Source: Amblyomma americanum (lineage: Eukaryota; Arthropoda; Arachnida; Ixodida; Ixodidae). Taken from it: a DNA stretch of 64,000 nucleotides. Where the stretch lies: contig NC_135507.1 in NCBI RefSeq assembly GCF_052857255.1, positions 79,218,850-79,282,849 of the forward strand. Reading direction: 5' to 3'. Positions 12,740 to 24,367 of the stretch are shown here, piece by piece (within the stretch, counting starts at the first letter, position 1; every line of letters starts with the position of its first letter). The position numbers and the translations under genes were made by a program. The notes under the pieces were generated by a model. That model saw only the letters and a list, made by a program, of their open reading frames with translations, did not search any database and was not told where the DNA came from.

Positions 12740-15300
12740 GCTAGACTGTGAAGCAAAGCATGTTAATGCTGAGACTGCTAAGCATTCGTTTTCAGCTGTT
12801 GAGTGCTCAACTTTACAGGGCAGACGGTACAAAATCCACACTAGAGTGCCGTGTGCACGCCCTGGAAAGGTATACCTGGAATACCTGGAGACTGGGGACA
12901 ACCGAATACTCAGGGAAAGCGTGGCAACTGCCGACATTGTAAACGAAGATGGCGGACATGCCAGTGCAGAACATGTGCACGGGATGGGCAATGGCTTTGG
13001 TAGCTTGGGCAAGTTTGAGAAAATAGGTTATAAAACAGGAATCACGAGGAGCTGTGAAAAAGTGACTCATAAGGCAGGGAGTGGTAGCAAGGAGATTAAC
13101 AGTGAAACGCCAACAAATGCGGTCAGAGCCAAGAGTCTGGGAAGGAACAAAGCCATAAAGGCGGTGGTAACAGCAAGAAGGGGGACGAAAGTAAGTGAGA
13201 GGGAGGAAGTACACGCGTGCTAATCGCCGGTAATTCCAAATTGAGCCACAGCGCCCGAACTATACTAAAGCGGGGGGGGGGGGGGGGGGTGTAGGCGAGT
13301 GGCAGCGACTATATTCTCGGAGAGGAAAATAAACCAGAGACGAAAATCCGCCATTTTCCTACGATTTCTGCTTGAAGCAATGAGAGAAAACTCGTCTGCT
13401 AGCCAGAACACTGGTTCAATGCAAACGCATGGAAGCATCGCAGGCGATACCCGGATCCACGAGATCCGTACTCCGCCTTCCAAGTGCTCCGTTCCTGCTT
13501 GACAGCTGTTGTCATCTGTCGTTTGCGCATGCGCTGTAGAAGGTGGTAGATTCATTTCAAGATATGGAGACGCGGGCATGAGCATACCGCATATTAGCCG
13601 TGTGAAAGAGTATGTTGCAAGGCGTCAGCTGGTATAAAGGCGCATTCACACGACGCACGGTCGGTCCGCGGCCCGCGCATCACGTGTTCCCACCTCACTA
13701 CAACTGAGCGGCCGTCCGATGTGGCCAAGCGGACACGGTGGAACCAAAAAAAAGCAGACAACGCACTGGGCGAGCGAAAGTTGCTGCAATACTGATAAGC
13801 AGGAAAGAGAAGACGAGCTTCAGTCTGCTGCCTACTGACCCCGTCTCTCCAGTGTATACCTTTCCTTCTCTCTGCACATCTGTACCCAATAATGAATGAG
13901 CTACAGTAGCATGCAACTCAAGAATGAATCAGCAATTGCCCCCTCAGAGGAGGCCCTGTTGTTGATGACATCTGCCGATTCCCGCCCTTGACTCATTCTC
14001 TCCCTCTCTCCATTGACCAGTCACAATAGACCGGCTAATGTTAAAACGGAGGGGGTAGAAAAAGAATGGGCAATAACTAGGACTTAATCGGATTAATCGC
14101 GGCGTCATTGAAATCGGTCACAAGTATCCTTTTGTTTTGCTTTAGGGGGGTTTGACGTCCCAAAACGACTCAGGCCGTGAGGAACGCCGTATTGAAGGGC
14201 TGGGGTCGTTTAAAGTGCAATGACTTCGCACAGCACACGGGCCTATAGAAATTCGCCTCTGTCGAAGTTTGACCGTGGGCGAGACATTTACTGCAGCCGA
14301 AGCTATTCTAGCAACTATACTAGCAACCCTATCAAAACGTTGGCAAAACTGGGCTGGTGGCCAGACCTAAAGCCCGCAGCTTGCCGATCCGCCGCTGAAT
14401 CCTGCTGGGAAAAACCCACTTCATATTTCTCTCTTGACCGGGCCGCGGGCCGACAGCGTGCCTCACACATCGTAGTGACGCGTGCGAGGGGGCCCTATGG
14501 TCGGTCGTGTGAAACGGCCTTAGTGGTAGCGGTACCTTGCAGTTCAATATAGCAGCGGCAGGACTAAATGATGCTCCCAATGGTCTCGCTGCGACGGCGG
14601 GGAAAAGGGCTTTCAAATGCCAGAAATAAACAGGAAACTGCATGGAAAAGGGCGTTTTGGCAGAATTTGAGCGAAATGGGATTCATTTTAGTGGAGGGAT
14701 GGGCGCAGGGATAGGCAGGGGTCGGGTGGGCCGCGCAGTGGCTTTTTTACGTGGTCCGTAGGAACTCCGGGCTTACAAATGCGTATCAGCAAATGCAATA
14801 TTGGAGGCCGAGGCCAACAACATGGATACTGGGAACATGAGGAAGGAAATATACAAAACAAATTTAGAACATAAGTTTCAAGAATATGCATAAGGGCAGA
14901 GAAAGAGGGAAATGGTCAAAAACATATCAGCATTTAAAGGAAGGTGAAATAGATTAATGCGTTCCATTTTAGATTCAGGGATCTAGATGACCCACCTTTT
15001 ATCGCTGGCTACTACTCGGAGGAGTCGAACAGATAAACGGCGCAGTGAAGGGGGTAGGCACTGGTAAGTTGATATATCGCAAAATAAATTGGGAAGGAAT
15101 AAAATAAAACTGCAAAGAACGTATATGGGTATCGGGAGCAATTTTCGGGTAAAGGTCATGGCTAGCAGTAACTTATTCATTGATGGCGGACAATAGGAGG
15201 CAAGTAAAAATAAGGATCTTCTAAAATGTCTTAAAGAAGACATAAAACAGTTGATAGACGATACCGAGATGATTCTACCATGAAAGAAGGAATGGAAACA
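12740..15300 (+). mobile_element. Decayed LINE region (ORF1 and endonuclease traces), copy 1
   Basis: Around 14,618-14,700 the plus strand suggests a LINE ORF1 tail like that of copy 2 (FERDGIYFRGGLGAGIGRG at 49,720). At 14,970-15,060 a broken frame gives 'FRDLDDPPFIAGYYSEE', resembling the ETHLRD...GY region of LINE endonucleases. The 161-residue frame at 12,738-13,223 lies in the same element. All frames are interrupted and differ between copies mainly by amino-acid-changing substitutions. The element type is inferred from remembered family patterns. Confidence 0.4.
14135..14290 (-). mobile_element. SINE body and tail, minus strand
   Basis: The reverse complement reads 'ggcccgtgtgctgtgcgaag', 'cagcccttcaatacggcg', 'cggcctgagtcgttttggga', 'cgtcaaacccccc', the same 3' end as the SINE at 3613. 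Its counterpart is at 49,175-49,325. Confidence 0.75.
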
Positions 15301-15845
15301 TCAAGTGTCTGGACGGGTGCACAAACAGTAACGGGACCTTAATATACTGTAACTCTGTGAGGGAGTTACTGCAAATAGAGAAGCTAAATGTGAAGGAGAA
15401 ATCACAAGGGATTGCGGAGAGTTCGGGCACTGGGACGCCAGCATCGTCCGGCGGCGAAGGCGGTGATCAAAGACCACTCTCCAGGCTATAACGCTCAAGC
15501 TCAGTAGTGACTGCAATACTCTGGCGTCCTTTGTGGAACGTTGTAACTCTTCACACACACACACACACACACGGCTAATGTGCGTTACTGTGGTGGTCCA
15601 CTAAGTAGTCATCAGAGATGTGGCTTTGGTTGTTTCAGCTCTCAGCCAGGACACGCGGTCTGTCCTGTGGAAAACGTTGGGGAAGAATGTAATAGCTGAG
15701 GCCCCCTCGAACATTTTAACGGATCCTAGGCAATTACCTGGAGCTTTTGCTTCTCGTCTATTTTGAAGCGTGGCCAGTACATCATGACTTTAGCCCGTGA
15801 AATTGTGTTCATAAAAAAGATGCCAAAGGGACCAGAATATATAGC

Positions 15846-16285
15846 GACCTATGCGTGCACCTCCGTCCTCTTGCCCAGTTTGGATTGCTGGAAGATATAG
15901 CAGTGCCCCATTTTAAACGAGGTGGTAGCATGTGCACCATTCTAAGCCTTTTTTGCTTGTTTTTTTAAGACGTTGGTCTGAGTGTTCGCCATTTTTTTTC
16001 AAAGTACAATCCCAAATCCTGCTGTTCCAAGCTGATGTCTCCCATGCTTTTGAGCCGCTAATCTCCCAATCCCATTTTGTTAACTTGTAGCGCAGATCCA
16101 TTCACATGATCATTGTTGTCTCTAAATCCTGGCGCCTCGGGGAGAGTGGCCGCATTCAAATCAAATCATATCTTTATTTTCCATCAGGTGCAAAAGATGA
16201 TGGGGCTACACAAAAAAAGCTCCCACTTGGCGGTTCGACGAGTCCGCGGCCCCATATAGAAGGCTGCGTCTAGACAGCACCAGAG
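15846..16285. other. Unassigned sequence right of duplication copy 1
   Basis: Similarity with copy 2 ends near 15,845 (51,030). The stretch 16,158-16,270 ('tctttattttccatcaggtg', 'gatggggctacac', 'cggttcgacgagtccgcgg') looks like a retroelement 3' end, but this is only an impression. Confidence 0.3.
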
Positions 16286-16287
16286 AA

Positions 16288-17340
16288 TCCAGAAGATACC
16301 GCCGCATTCCTGTATAAAGAGTTCAATTCTCTCTATTGATGTACCACGCATTACTTATATGTCAAACATGTGTTGCAGCGCGAACCACAAGAAGGGACGA
16401 CGACAGACAGAGTGAAAAGAGCGCTGACTTCCAACTATTTATTTTCCTGATAGGCCACGCATTTATACACACTTGAACCTTCAGCAGGAAAGGGCAGGCA
16501 AAGCAATCAGCATGAAAGGCATAGGAGATTAGGACAATCACCATCGATCCAGAAACTTCAGCTCTTTCTTGGTTAGAACAACTGATGGCATGCTTACACA
16601 CCTGTCCTCTGCACGAGCAATACTTGCCGCCTCTATTATCTCCCTAACACACTGATCATTGTGTCGAGCAACGATTGTGCTTTTTGGAACGCAGGCGCGC
16701 AAGGTCGCCTAGATTTTCTTTTGTATGTTCGCGTTCTAAGACACCTTGATCTGGGTTTAAAGAGTAGAACCTCTTGAGTTATCATAGAACTATTGCTTAT
16801 TGATCTGGATTTTACAGCTTTATAAAGTTCTACATTCTGCTTTTTGGCATATAACTGATCATGTTTTTCCATCTACAGTGCATCTTGTACATGTACTGCG
16901 AAAGTGAAGAACAGAAGGGAAAACTTAAGGGTGTTTGCTAACGTTCCGACAAGAGGAGACGACTTCGTCTGGGCAAAACATTCATCATTGACGGGATTTA
17001 ACTATGGTCATCCCTCCGAGTTGGAAGAACCAGTGAGGAGGAGGAGGGAGTGAAGTGGGAATGGAGTGTAGGGTGGGGCGTGTCAAACTTCTCCAGACAT
17101 GATGGCTGCCAAAAATGGTTATCCGGTTGAGAAAAAAGGCAAGCTCAGCTCAAAGTAATGCTCGGGTGTGGAGCGTAGAGAGATAGCCATAGTGACTTTG
17201 AAAGGCTGCGTCTCCAGCTGGGACAGATGGCTTCGTATGAGTGGCTGCGATGATATGAAAACTCAGATAAGGGGTTAGTCAGCATGGCAGAACAAAATAC
17301 CGAGAAACATATAATAAAGTTAATAGAGAACACATGAGGG
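16288..17340. repeat. Repeat P, copy 1 (shared with 53,622-54,360)
   Basis: Begins 'atccagaagataccgccgca' and ends 'aatagagaacacatgag'; the same sequence with indels lies at 53,622-54,360. A third partial copy is at 17,640-17,835. On the minus strand a box 'tgatgaatgttttgcccaga', 'gtcggaacgttagcaaacac' recalls the layout of module H. It may be a Penelope-like terminal region; this is inference. Confidence 0.6.
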
Positions 17341-17874
17341 TGAGTTCAGAGAAAGCACGAAAGGAAGGGGGGGGGGGGGGGTGAAAAGGAGTGCCGAAGA
17401 TGTGTTCCGGAGAAGTGGCGGCAAGAGGAGTAGGGCACAAGCTCAAGTTAAATTGAACATAGGGAAAAACAAATTGAATAAACATTTCCATGAATGACGT
17501 GCTCAGCAACGCTATAACTCAAAATTCACACCCACATCCTCCCCTTGTCATTTATTCCCGGCAGCCGCAACTCAAGTGCTCCAGGTTTCGATGGCAGATG
17601 CTGCGGCTAGCAACATCTTTTCCTTGCATTGCTATGATATTAATAAAAAGTCCCTAACATTTACATGAAACTGAAGTGTATCTGATCCTGTTATTACCAT
17701 CCCTGTTGCATCCTGCACATGTGGTGCGAAAGTGAACAAAAGAGGGGAAAACTTCAGGGTGCTTGCCAACGTTCCGACAAGAGGACGTGACTTCGTCTGG
17801 GCAAAGCCTTCATCATTGACGGGACCATTGACGCGCGTTTGTGAGCGCATCGATCCCTTCATTAATGAGAATAT

Positions 17875-18801
17875 GTATTCAATTTGTTTGCCACCCGCTC
17901 GTCAATGAGTTCAACGAGTACACTCAGGGAACTCATGGACCAACGAGTGGCAAACAAAGCTCGAAAACAGTTTATCGAACACTTCCTCCGCGGTCATACT
18001 GCCAGCTCACCGACAATCGCCCCAAGAAGCTTACTGGGCTTTTGTATAGTTTGGGGCCAAAATGGCGCCGTTTCAATAAAGCACAGACTAATGTCAAACA
18101 ACTCCTGTATTTAACTAACATACGACCAATTGTTGAATATTAATGTCCTGTATGGGCCCCCCAGTTTACTCACTTAAGTGACGTGCTAGAGCGGGTGCAG
18201 AATAAGGCTGCGTGATTTCTGTCCAATAATTAAAGCTTCTCAGCTAATTAAAGCTTCTCAGCGGTGGCCAAGTGGTTGAGCATCCGCCTCGTATGCGAGA
18301 GGTGCGGGGTTCGATCCCCAGTGCCGCCGGGTACCCACCGGTGATACAATGGGTACAAGCTTTCCCCTGGTCTGGTGCTCGGCTTATTTAGGGTGAAATG
18401 CTTGGGAAATGGGTCTCTGACCCCACCGTGTGAAAAAGAAAAAATACCTTGTGACATGGCGCTCTTTGGCAATAGCTGCCCTTGCACCATAAAAATCCAT
18501 AATCATCAACACCTTGGTTGGCGATCTTTAGCTAACCGTAGGAAACATTTGAGGTTGCAAATCATGCATCGCATCTATATTGCAAAGCTGAGCGTTGACA
18601 AAGACCGGTACGTGCTTCGACCTCACTTTTTTTTCAAGACGACTTGATCATCAGTGGAAGATCCCAGTGATTAAATGTAGCACCGATATTTACAAAACCC
18701 CGCTTTTTCCACGGACGATCAATGCGTGGAACAGGCTGGCAGCCGGCGTCACTGAGTGCTGCACGGAAGATCAATTCCGTGCATCCTTTTCTGATGTGTG
18801 A
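17875..18801 (+). mobile_element. CR1/Jockey-type LINE, reverse transcriptase C-terminus, split by a SINE
   Basis: Fragments in shifting frames: KKLTGLLYSLGPKWRRFNKA, 'VKQLLYLTNIRPIVEY', 'CPVWAPQF', LERVQNKAA, then after the SINE TLGWRSLANRRKHLRLQIMH and TPLFPRTINAWNRLAAGVTE. The order (RPxxEY...VW...LExVQNxAA...L..RR....WNxL) is the usual C-terminal signature of this LINE group. Several stops and frameshifts show it is dead. Confidence 0.8.
18261..18508 (+). mobile_element. tRNA-derived SINE, second family (with 'gtggttgagc' head)
   Basis: The head 'gcggtggccaagtggttgag' and B box 'ggttcgatccccagtg' precede 'gtgctcggcttatttagggt', 'atgcttgggaaatgg' and the tail 'aaaaatccataatcatcaac'. It interrupts the LINE. 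Related copies lie at 20,358-20,575 and 55,285-55,532, both on the minus strand. A local direct repeat 'aattaaagcttctcag' lies just upstream. Confidence 0.85.
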
Positions 18802-19104
18802 TTGGCGCGCAGTTCTCTTGCGCTCGTCTTTGACTTCATTAGTGTCATTGCATTTGTGGAGCTTGGTTGTCCTCCTTGAGCGCATGCATTTCTTTATTCA
18901 TTATTAGCTGTGTCATCGTATTTTTGTTATCCTGTGGTACTTTCGGGTAAACTAGTAGAAGTCATTGTTTCCCACCCTACAAAAATGCCTTCGGGCGCTG
19001 CAGGTCCCTGAAATAAATAAAATAAATAAAACCCCAGATATACAACACTCAAATTCATCGGGCGTCAGCAAGGGGTACCTCAAAAGATGTCCCCACCATA
19101 AATA

Positions 19105-19210
19105 AGGATTTGGTCTTCTCCACATTTGCTGAGCACACCGATGTAAAGATTTGAAGTTCCCGTAACTAGCGCTGTTAAGTCCACCACTGAGGCAGTGTTG
19201 GAGGTCTATT
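19105..19210 (-). repeat. Short dispersed repeat shared with 61,840-61,950
   Basis: On plus both read 'ttgctgagcac', 'gatctaaa/gatgtaaag', 'cttgaag/tttgaag', 'ttaagtccaac/ttaagtccacc', 'gtagtgttgg/gcagtgttgg'. No protein family was recognised. Confidence 0.6.
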
Positions 19211-19574
19211 TTCTGCTTTTGTTTTTCGGTATTTCGTTCCACCATGTTTACTAATCCCTTATCTGAGTTTTTCAGGTCAACGCGGCCAGTCATACCTAAT
19301 GTCCTTATAAAAGTTTATCTAGGGGCTTTAGTCATTCCAAGCGACCTGCCTCATCTGGACGCACAGCCTTTCATGGCCACGCTCGCTATCTTCTCCAAGC
19401 TCCTCACTCCCGGATTCCTTTCTGCGGAGCTGGTATTTTATTTTAATTGTGTTGGAAATGTCGTTCGGTTTAAGACACTCTCTTGGCCTGGCAAGACGTA
19501 ATTTAAAACGTTGTTACACCCCCATGTAAGGATAGGACTTCTGTCCTGCTGAAATATGAAGCACCGATTACGGA

Positions 19575-19985
19575 ACGGACCAACCAGAACAAAAAGGAGA
19601 AGGTCGCTTTGAGCCCTAACCACAGGAACAAGCTTGTGCACTGTAGATCGAATATAATCTATCAGATTCCGCTGACCTGCGGTAAAGTTTATGTCGGGCA
19701 AACGTGCCGTTGTATCTACTTTATATTACTCTATCCATCACATTCCTTAGCTGATTCACGGGGCCAGCATCTGCCTAAGCGTTGGAAGACCTGCAAGCAT
19801 GATGACAAAAAATGCACTCCCCTTTTCGGCAGGACTAAGGTTATCGGACGCTCCAGGGAGAAGAACGCGAAGTTGTCGTAGCCTTGGAAATCGCGAGACA
19901 GGGGCGTGACAAATGTGTTAGTGGTGCGTCCATTCACTTGTACCGCTTGGCGTTGGAGTCTCTCGGGTTGACGAGATGATTAAGG
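19575..19985 (+). mobile_element. Penelope-like element, GIY-YIG endonuclease remnant
   Basis: The plus frame SNIIYQIPLTCGKVYVGQTC is the GIY-YIG start typical of Penelope-like retroelements (Y.IPL.CG..Y.GQT.RC). It is followed by HLPKRWKTCK and, in a shifted frame, ALEIARQGRDKCVSGASIHL then YRLALESLG, the usual ending. A segment after RCI is replaced or deleted and one frameshift is present. No reverse transcriptase was identified upstream. Confidence 0.78.
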
Positions 19986-20357
19986 TTTTTTCCTCTTTGT
20001 GTGTTGGTGCGCATGCGCTTTGTTGTTGAAGCAAGGAGGCCTTCGTGGAATAAACCACTTGTTAGTCTGGGCTCTCGTCCCGTGGGCTTCTTTCATCTTA
20101 TCCCGGCCTTTTTGCGCAGTTATTTCTTGTTCTTATAATGTTTTTCCAACTATAGCTCCTTATAGCATTCTTATTAAGTAATAACTTCGCAGGAAACGGA
20201 ATTCAGCGTACCCTTGATTCTGATCAGTGGCCGGAGCCCTTGGTGCGCAGTGCAACCGCACACGTTAATAGAGCGATGCTCGCTCCATTGAAAAGGCCGC
20301 AGCTATAAAGGGCCACAAGTGGGCTTTTACCGCGTGAGGCGCAATTAGCGTTGCTCG

Positions 20358-20575
20358 ACGGCGGAACGAATCTCTGGTCCCTAAGCACAACTGTTTGGTC
20401 GAAGACCATTTCCCAAGTATTTCACCCAGAAGAGCCGAGCACCAGGCCGGGGGAAGTATTGTGCCCTTTAAGAAACACGACGGTAGAGGGGTCCAACGCA
20501 GGACCTCCCGAATGCGAGGCGGACGCTTTAGCCCAGTGCCACCGCTTCGCAAACTGCGATTCACACCTGCAAAAA
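20358..20575 (-). mobile_element. tRNA-derived SINE, second family, degraded
   Basis: The reverse complement shows 'cagtttgcgaagcggtggca', 'gcctcgcattcgggaggtc', 'gcctggtgctcggctcttct', 'gggtgaaatacttgggaaat', matching the SINE at 18,261. Confidence 0.78.
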
Positions 20576-20599
20576 ATAAATACGACTACGCAATCTGAA

Positions 20600-21429
20600 T
20601 ATCAATAGCTGAGTCTTCAATTTCCGAAAACCTCTCATTGTGAGAGCGGAGTAAAAGTGTGCGATTTATATTACCTTCACCATAACAATTCATAAATCGA
20701 AGTGTTGAAGATGAGACACTGGCTACACATAAATGCACCCAGATGAACTGTTAGCGATGAAAGAGTACAGCAATAACTGGAGCATAAGATTCATTTCACT
20801 TGAAAAGAAACACTGGCCATAGTCACTGGCCGCATGAACTTCTCGCCCTGGAGTGACTGTAGATTGAAAAAAAATGGTGGTGGATTAGCTCTGGTTAAAT
20901 CTTTAGTTACGCGATAGCTATATCTGGCCGATTGGAACTCGCTCGGCTGAATTGCAAAGTCAGTCTTTCGCCGCACCGTTTCTCTGGGCGCTCCTTAATC
21001 TTCGTCCAACTTGACAGAGCGCATGCGCACTGCTGTGACAGCTCGGCTTCGCCGGCGCGCTGCGACGTCGGCAGCAGCAGCTGCTCTACACCACGTGACC
21101 AACCACTTGGCTGGTCCCGTGACCAGCCACAGCACCGCGCCGCCGGCAGCTGCTCCGTACCTCGTGGCCAACCACGTGGCGGTGGCGGCACCACCACTCT
21201 GATGGCTCGTAATGCTACCGTGCTGCAGCTATCGCTACACAAACGGTTGTCGTAATAATCGTTGCAAATTTTCTTGTCCTGCACTGACCGAGCACCAACC
21301 GCATACAGAGTGGCCGCTGTTTGTCACACTTCGTGAAGAAAGTCGGTTCAACCGATAATACGACTGCCTTCCAATCTTCTGCAGTCCAAGCGAGGTGGCT
21401 TGTGTCAATGTCGAGGCGGAGTCATTTGT
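20600..21429. other. Unassigned, GC-rich stretch with E-box-like motifs
   Basis: No supported gene. 21,080-21,190 repeats CACGTG-containing and 'gaccagcc'/'gaccaacc' words; the open frames there change composition rather than show motifs. Confidence 0.3.
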
Positions 21430-21808
21430 GTTGGGCGGTGAGAAGTAGCCTCCAGCAAGCGACGCTACAATAGGGGAGGTATATTCCTGCTGAGCGAAGC
21501 CGTGTCCTAATCGCCCACAAAGACACTGTCTGGATGCCTGCCCATTTCGTCCTCTATATCGGCAGCGGCCGTATGGGGACTGCAGAAGGCGGCGGCTACG
21601 ATCAGCCGGTCTTCCTCCTCACTGAGGGATCTCGGACTTCAGCTAAGGTCAGCGTCGCCAATCCTCTCTTCTTCTAGGAAGGCACGCACAATGCGGGTTA
21701 CTGTCCCTATACTGCCCACCCTACCTCGGCAGCAATGCTTCTCCGGGATCTGCCCTCCAGAACTAACGTCACGATTTGCACTCTTATAGCGAAGTTGACG
21801 CGCGGCAT
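21430..21808 (-). pseudogene. Tc1/mariner-like transposase N-terminus, fragment
   Basis: From the ATG at 21,808 the minus strand reads MPRVNFAIRVQIVTLVLEGR, then SRRSIAAEVGWAV, a gap, GTVTRIVRAFLEEERIGDA, a stop, then SEEEDRLIVAAAF. This is the first helix-turn-helix and linker of a Tc1-family transposase. The catalytic DDE part is absent, with stops after about 55 and about 105 codons. Confidence 0.72.
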
Positions 21809-21809
21809 C

Positions 21810-22740
21810 TCTTTTTTCCTTCTGGGGAGATCGGTAGAGCGCGAATCTAATTTATAACACCTCTTGTCGTCCGTCACGAATGTGACGTACGATATCACCG
21901 CTTTTATTGACTTGTTCTATCGCTTAGGCAACAACCAATCGACCGCTTATTTCAGGCAGTTATTCCCGCTTCCTTCAAAGCCATCCTTCGGCAGAGTGGC
22001 TGGCTGGGGCTGCTCCCGAAAATAACTGCAAACATGCAGAAAACAACTATCCCCATCTTCACCCTTCGCTTAATGGAGCAAAGCAATATGAAAAACAAAA
22101 AAAAAGAAAAAGAGAGACGGCGACACAGAAAAAGAAATTCGTTGGAGGCATTAAAATATATTTTAACTGCGGGAAGGTGGAGGCCGTATGAGACTCACTG
22201 CACTGATTTGAATTTGAGTGGTGACGTCACGCCGCGCAACCGCAGTGTTGCTGGGTGGCGGATCACACCACCCGCCACAGTGGGCAGTTTGCTCACAGAT
22301 CAGTTGGAAGGTTGTGACACGTGACCAGGTCACGTGACCTAGGATGTTCCGGACGGACACCGCGATGTGACGTGACCGGACGGCCAGCGCGAGCATCAGC
22401 CACTAAAGGCTTTCGCATTAATAAAATTTGCTGGGCCGCACAGTCCGCCAAAGCTCCCCGCTCTTAAAACTCAAGAATGCTAACGGACTTTTGTTATCAG
22501 CCTCTTCGTCACCTGCAGCGCCACGCCATATGTCATTCAGACACTCCGGGGATCCCTCGTGTGTGCTAATATTTTTTACTCGCGACTGTTCTTGAAGACC
22601 GCCGTTACGTTTGTCGCAGCACCTGTGAATGGAAGAATGCCCTTAATCAGTTTGTTGTTTATAGTCGGACGCAACTCAAGAACGCAGCTGCTTTTTCCCA
22701 TCAAATGACCATTTTCCAGACAGTAGCGTAGTCCGACTGT
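21810..22740. other. Unassigned, possible DNA-transposon end
   Basis: No gene seen. 'gcatcagccactaaaggctttcgc' (22,394) recurs as 'atcagccattaaaggctttcgcc' at 59,407, suggesting a shared repeat end. The 22,296-22,345 stretch holds CACGTGAC-type inverted words. Confidence 0.35.
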
Positions 22741-22749
22741 CATAAACAT

Positions 22750-22935
22750 GCTAGAGCGGCAAAGCAGGGCGAAGTAGATGAAAGGGGATAGTCCCTTTCC
22801 TCTATTGTCGGGGATAGACCTGTGTCTCCGTTGTGGCGCCGCTCCCTGCATTGTCACGCTAGCAAGGTGACGACAATCGCCCGACGCCGTTGGCTGGAAG
22901 GGGGTCCTTTGACGGGGAAAAACCGCTGTGGTCCC
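22750..22935 (-). repeat. Dispersed repeat, family R1 (copy 2)
   Basis: Reverse complement of the element at the window start, including 'agcggtttttccccgtcaaa' and 'ggagcggcgccacaa'. It lies just left of the Harbinger insertion. Confidence 0.7.
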
Positions 22936-23016
22936 AGTTGTATCCGGCTATAGTCACGACTAACTTCCTTGCCGATGGTCAGAATCGCTGTAGCACACAA
23001 AGTTCCACGATTCTTA

Positions 23017-23046
23017 CCCCCGAATGCAGAAATGTAACTTGGCTCG
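23017..23046 (+). repeat. Harbinger left terminal inverted repeat
   Basis: 30 bp identical to the reverse complement of 31,016-31,045; preceded by TTA. Similarity continues weakly inward through 'aaccaaactcggcttg'-type words. Confidence 0.95.
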
Positions 23047-23205
23047 AACTTAACTTCCATCGGTCTCAAGTGAGCTCCATCGTGTTTCATAAACCAAACT
23101 CGGCTTGAAGTGCGACTTGCAACCGGCTTGGCTCGATCCTAGTTCGGTCCAGCTTCAAGTCGGCTGAGGAGCTTGCTTGAAGCTGACTTCGTCGTATTTT
23201 CCAAC

Positions 23206-23796
23206 ATGGCCACCTACCGATCGGACGTCGCGCGGAGGGTAGCTGCGTTCGAGTTCGCTTGCCACGCCATGGACGTAGTATTTTCTGAGGCCCATTCGTT
23301 GCCGAAGATTCCACGGCCAGCGTTACGAGATCGGGGGAACCCCATGGAGCCCTACGACGACGAGCAGTTCCTCGCCCGCTATCGGTTCTCCAAGAACGCC
23401 GTGCGGGAGCTGCTCACCGTGTTGCCCCTGCGTGAAAGTCCCGACAACAGGGGACAGCCTGTTCCTCCGATGCTGCAGCTACTCCTGGCTTTGAGGTTTT
23501 ATGGGGCCGGTACTTTCCAAACCGTCACCGGGGATCTGGTGCGGATTTCGCAGCCCACGGTGTGCCGCGCAGTTGGCAAGGTCACCTTGCTGATTGCCAA
23601 GCACCTGCGCCCGATGCTGGTGCAGTTTTCAGCCGTCTCGCAGTTTGAAAAGCTGATGCGGGACTTTTATGAGATCAGTGAATTCCCTGGTGTGACCGGC
23701 TGCATAGATTGCACGCATGTCCGCATCAACAGCCTGGGTGGTGCAGATGCGGAAGTCTACCGAAACCGCAAAGGCTATTTCTCCATCAATGTGCAG
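23206..23796 (+). CDS. HARBI1-like nuclease/transposase, exon 1
   Basis: Harbinger transposase related to the domesticated nuclease HARBI1, which cuts and pastes the element. The ATG at 23,206 starts MATYRSDVARRVAAFEFACH; the longer upstream frame would need a TTG start. Exon 1 encodes 197 residues: a helical N-terminus, then the DDE_Tnp_4-type part with 'YDDEQFLARYRFSKNAVREL', LQLLLALRFYGAGTFQTVTG, ISQPTVCRAVGKV, 'FPGVTGCIDCTHVRI' (first catalytic Asp) and YRNRKGYFSINVQ. Donor 'GTGCAG|gtgagc'. The frame is open with no lesions. It pairs with exon 3 at 24,368, but the exon that should lie between them is missing. Confidence 0.93.
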
Positions 23797-23884
23797 GTGA
23801 GCAATGAAAATTGAAATTCTCTGAACAGTTACCACTGTTCAGCTCATTCGTATTCGTTCGCGTCGTGTACGTGCTGTCATTTTA

Positions 23885-24115
23885 TTTATTTCCCCGCGGT
23901 GCTACGAACGTACAGTCACAAGATTACTTGCCCGAAAGACGCGGGTTCGATCCCGGCCGCGGCGTTCACATTCCGATGGAGGCGAAATGCTGGAGGCCTG
24001 TGTACTGTGCGACGTCGTTGCACGCTGAAGAACGCCAGGTGGTAGAAATTTCCGGAGCCTTTCACTACGGCGTCCCACATAGCGAAATGTTTCTCTTCGG
24101 AATATGCGATCGAGG
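23885..24115 (+). mobile_element. tRNA-derived SINE in the HARBI1-like intron
   Basis: B box 'gggttcgatcccggccgcgg', 'gatggaggcgaaatgctgg', 'gcctgtgtactgtgcgacgt', 'gaacgccaggtggt', 'ttccggagcctttcactac'. The head is degraded. It occupies the position where the central transposase exon would be expected, so its arrival may have accompanied the loss. Confidence 0.85.
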
Positions 24116-24367
24116 CCCAGCATTTTGTTTTAGTACTGCTTTATAATGTAGCTTTGTACTCCATGAAGAGTGTAGCTTCGTTCTCCATGCTCCATGAAGA
24201 GTAGCACTACATTCTAGGCGCTATATTACCACGCAATAACTGTGCAAATTCACCGCAAGGAAGGTTAGTTAATGTTTCCAATGACAGTGCATGACAAAGT
24301 TGACAAAGCTTGACCACACTTTCGAGCTGTGGCATTAAATCAACGCAGTATTCCTTTATACGTGCAG

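Noticed and set aside
12738..13223. 161-residue frame conserved in position in both duplication copies (partner 47,895-48,272)
   Set aside because: Differences between the copies are mostly amino-acid changing and the starts differ, so there is no sign of protein-level constraint. Treated as part of a decayed LINE region.
23173..23205. Upstream start for the HARBI1-like nuclease
   Set aside because: The extra residues would begin at a TTG codon; the first ATG in a good context is 23,206.
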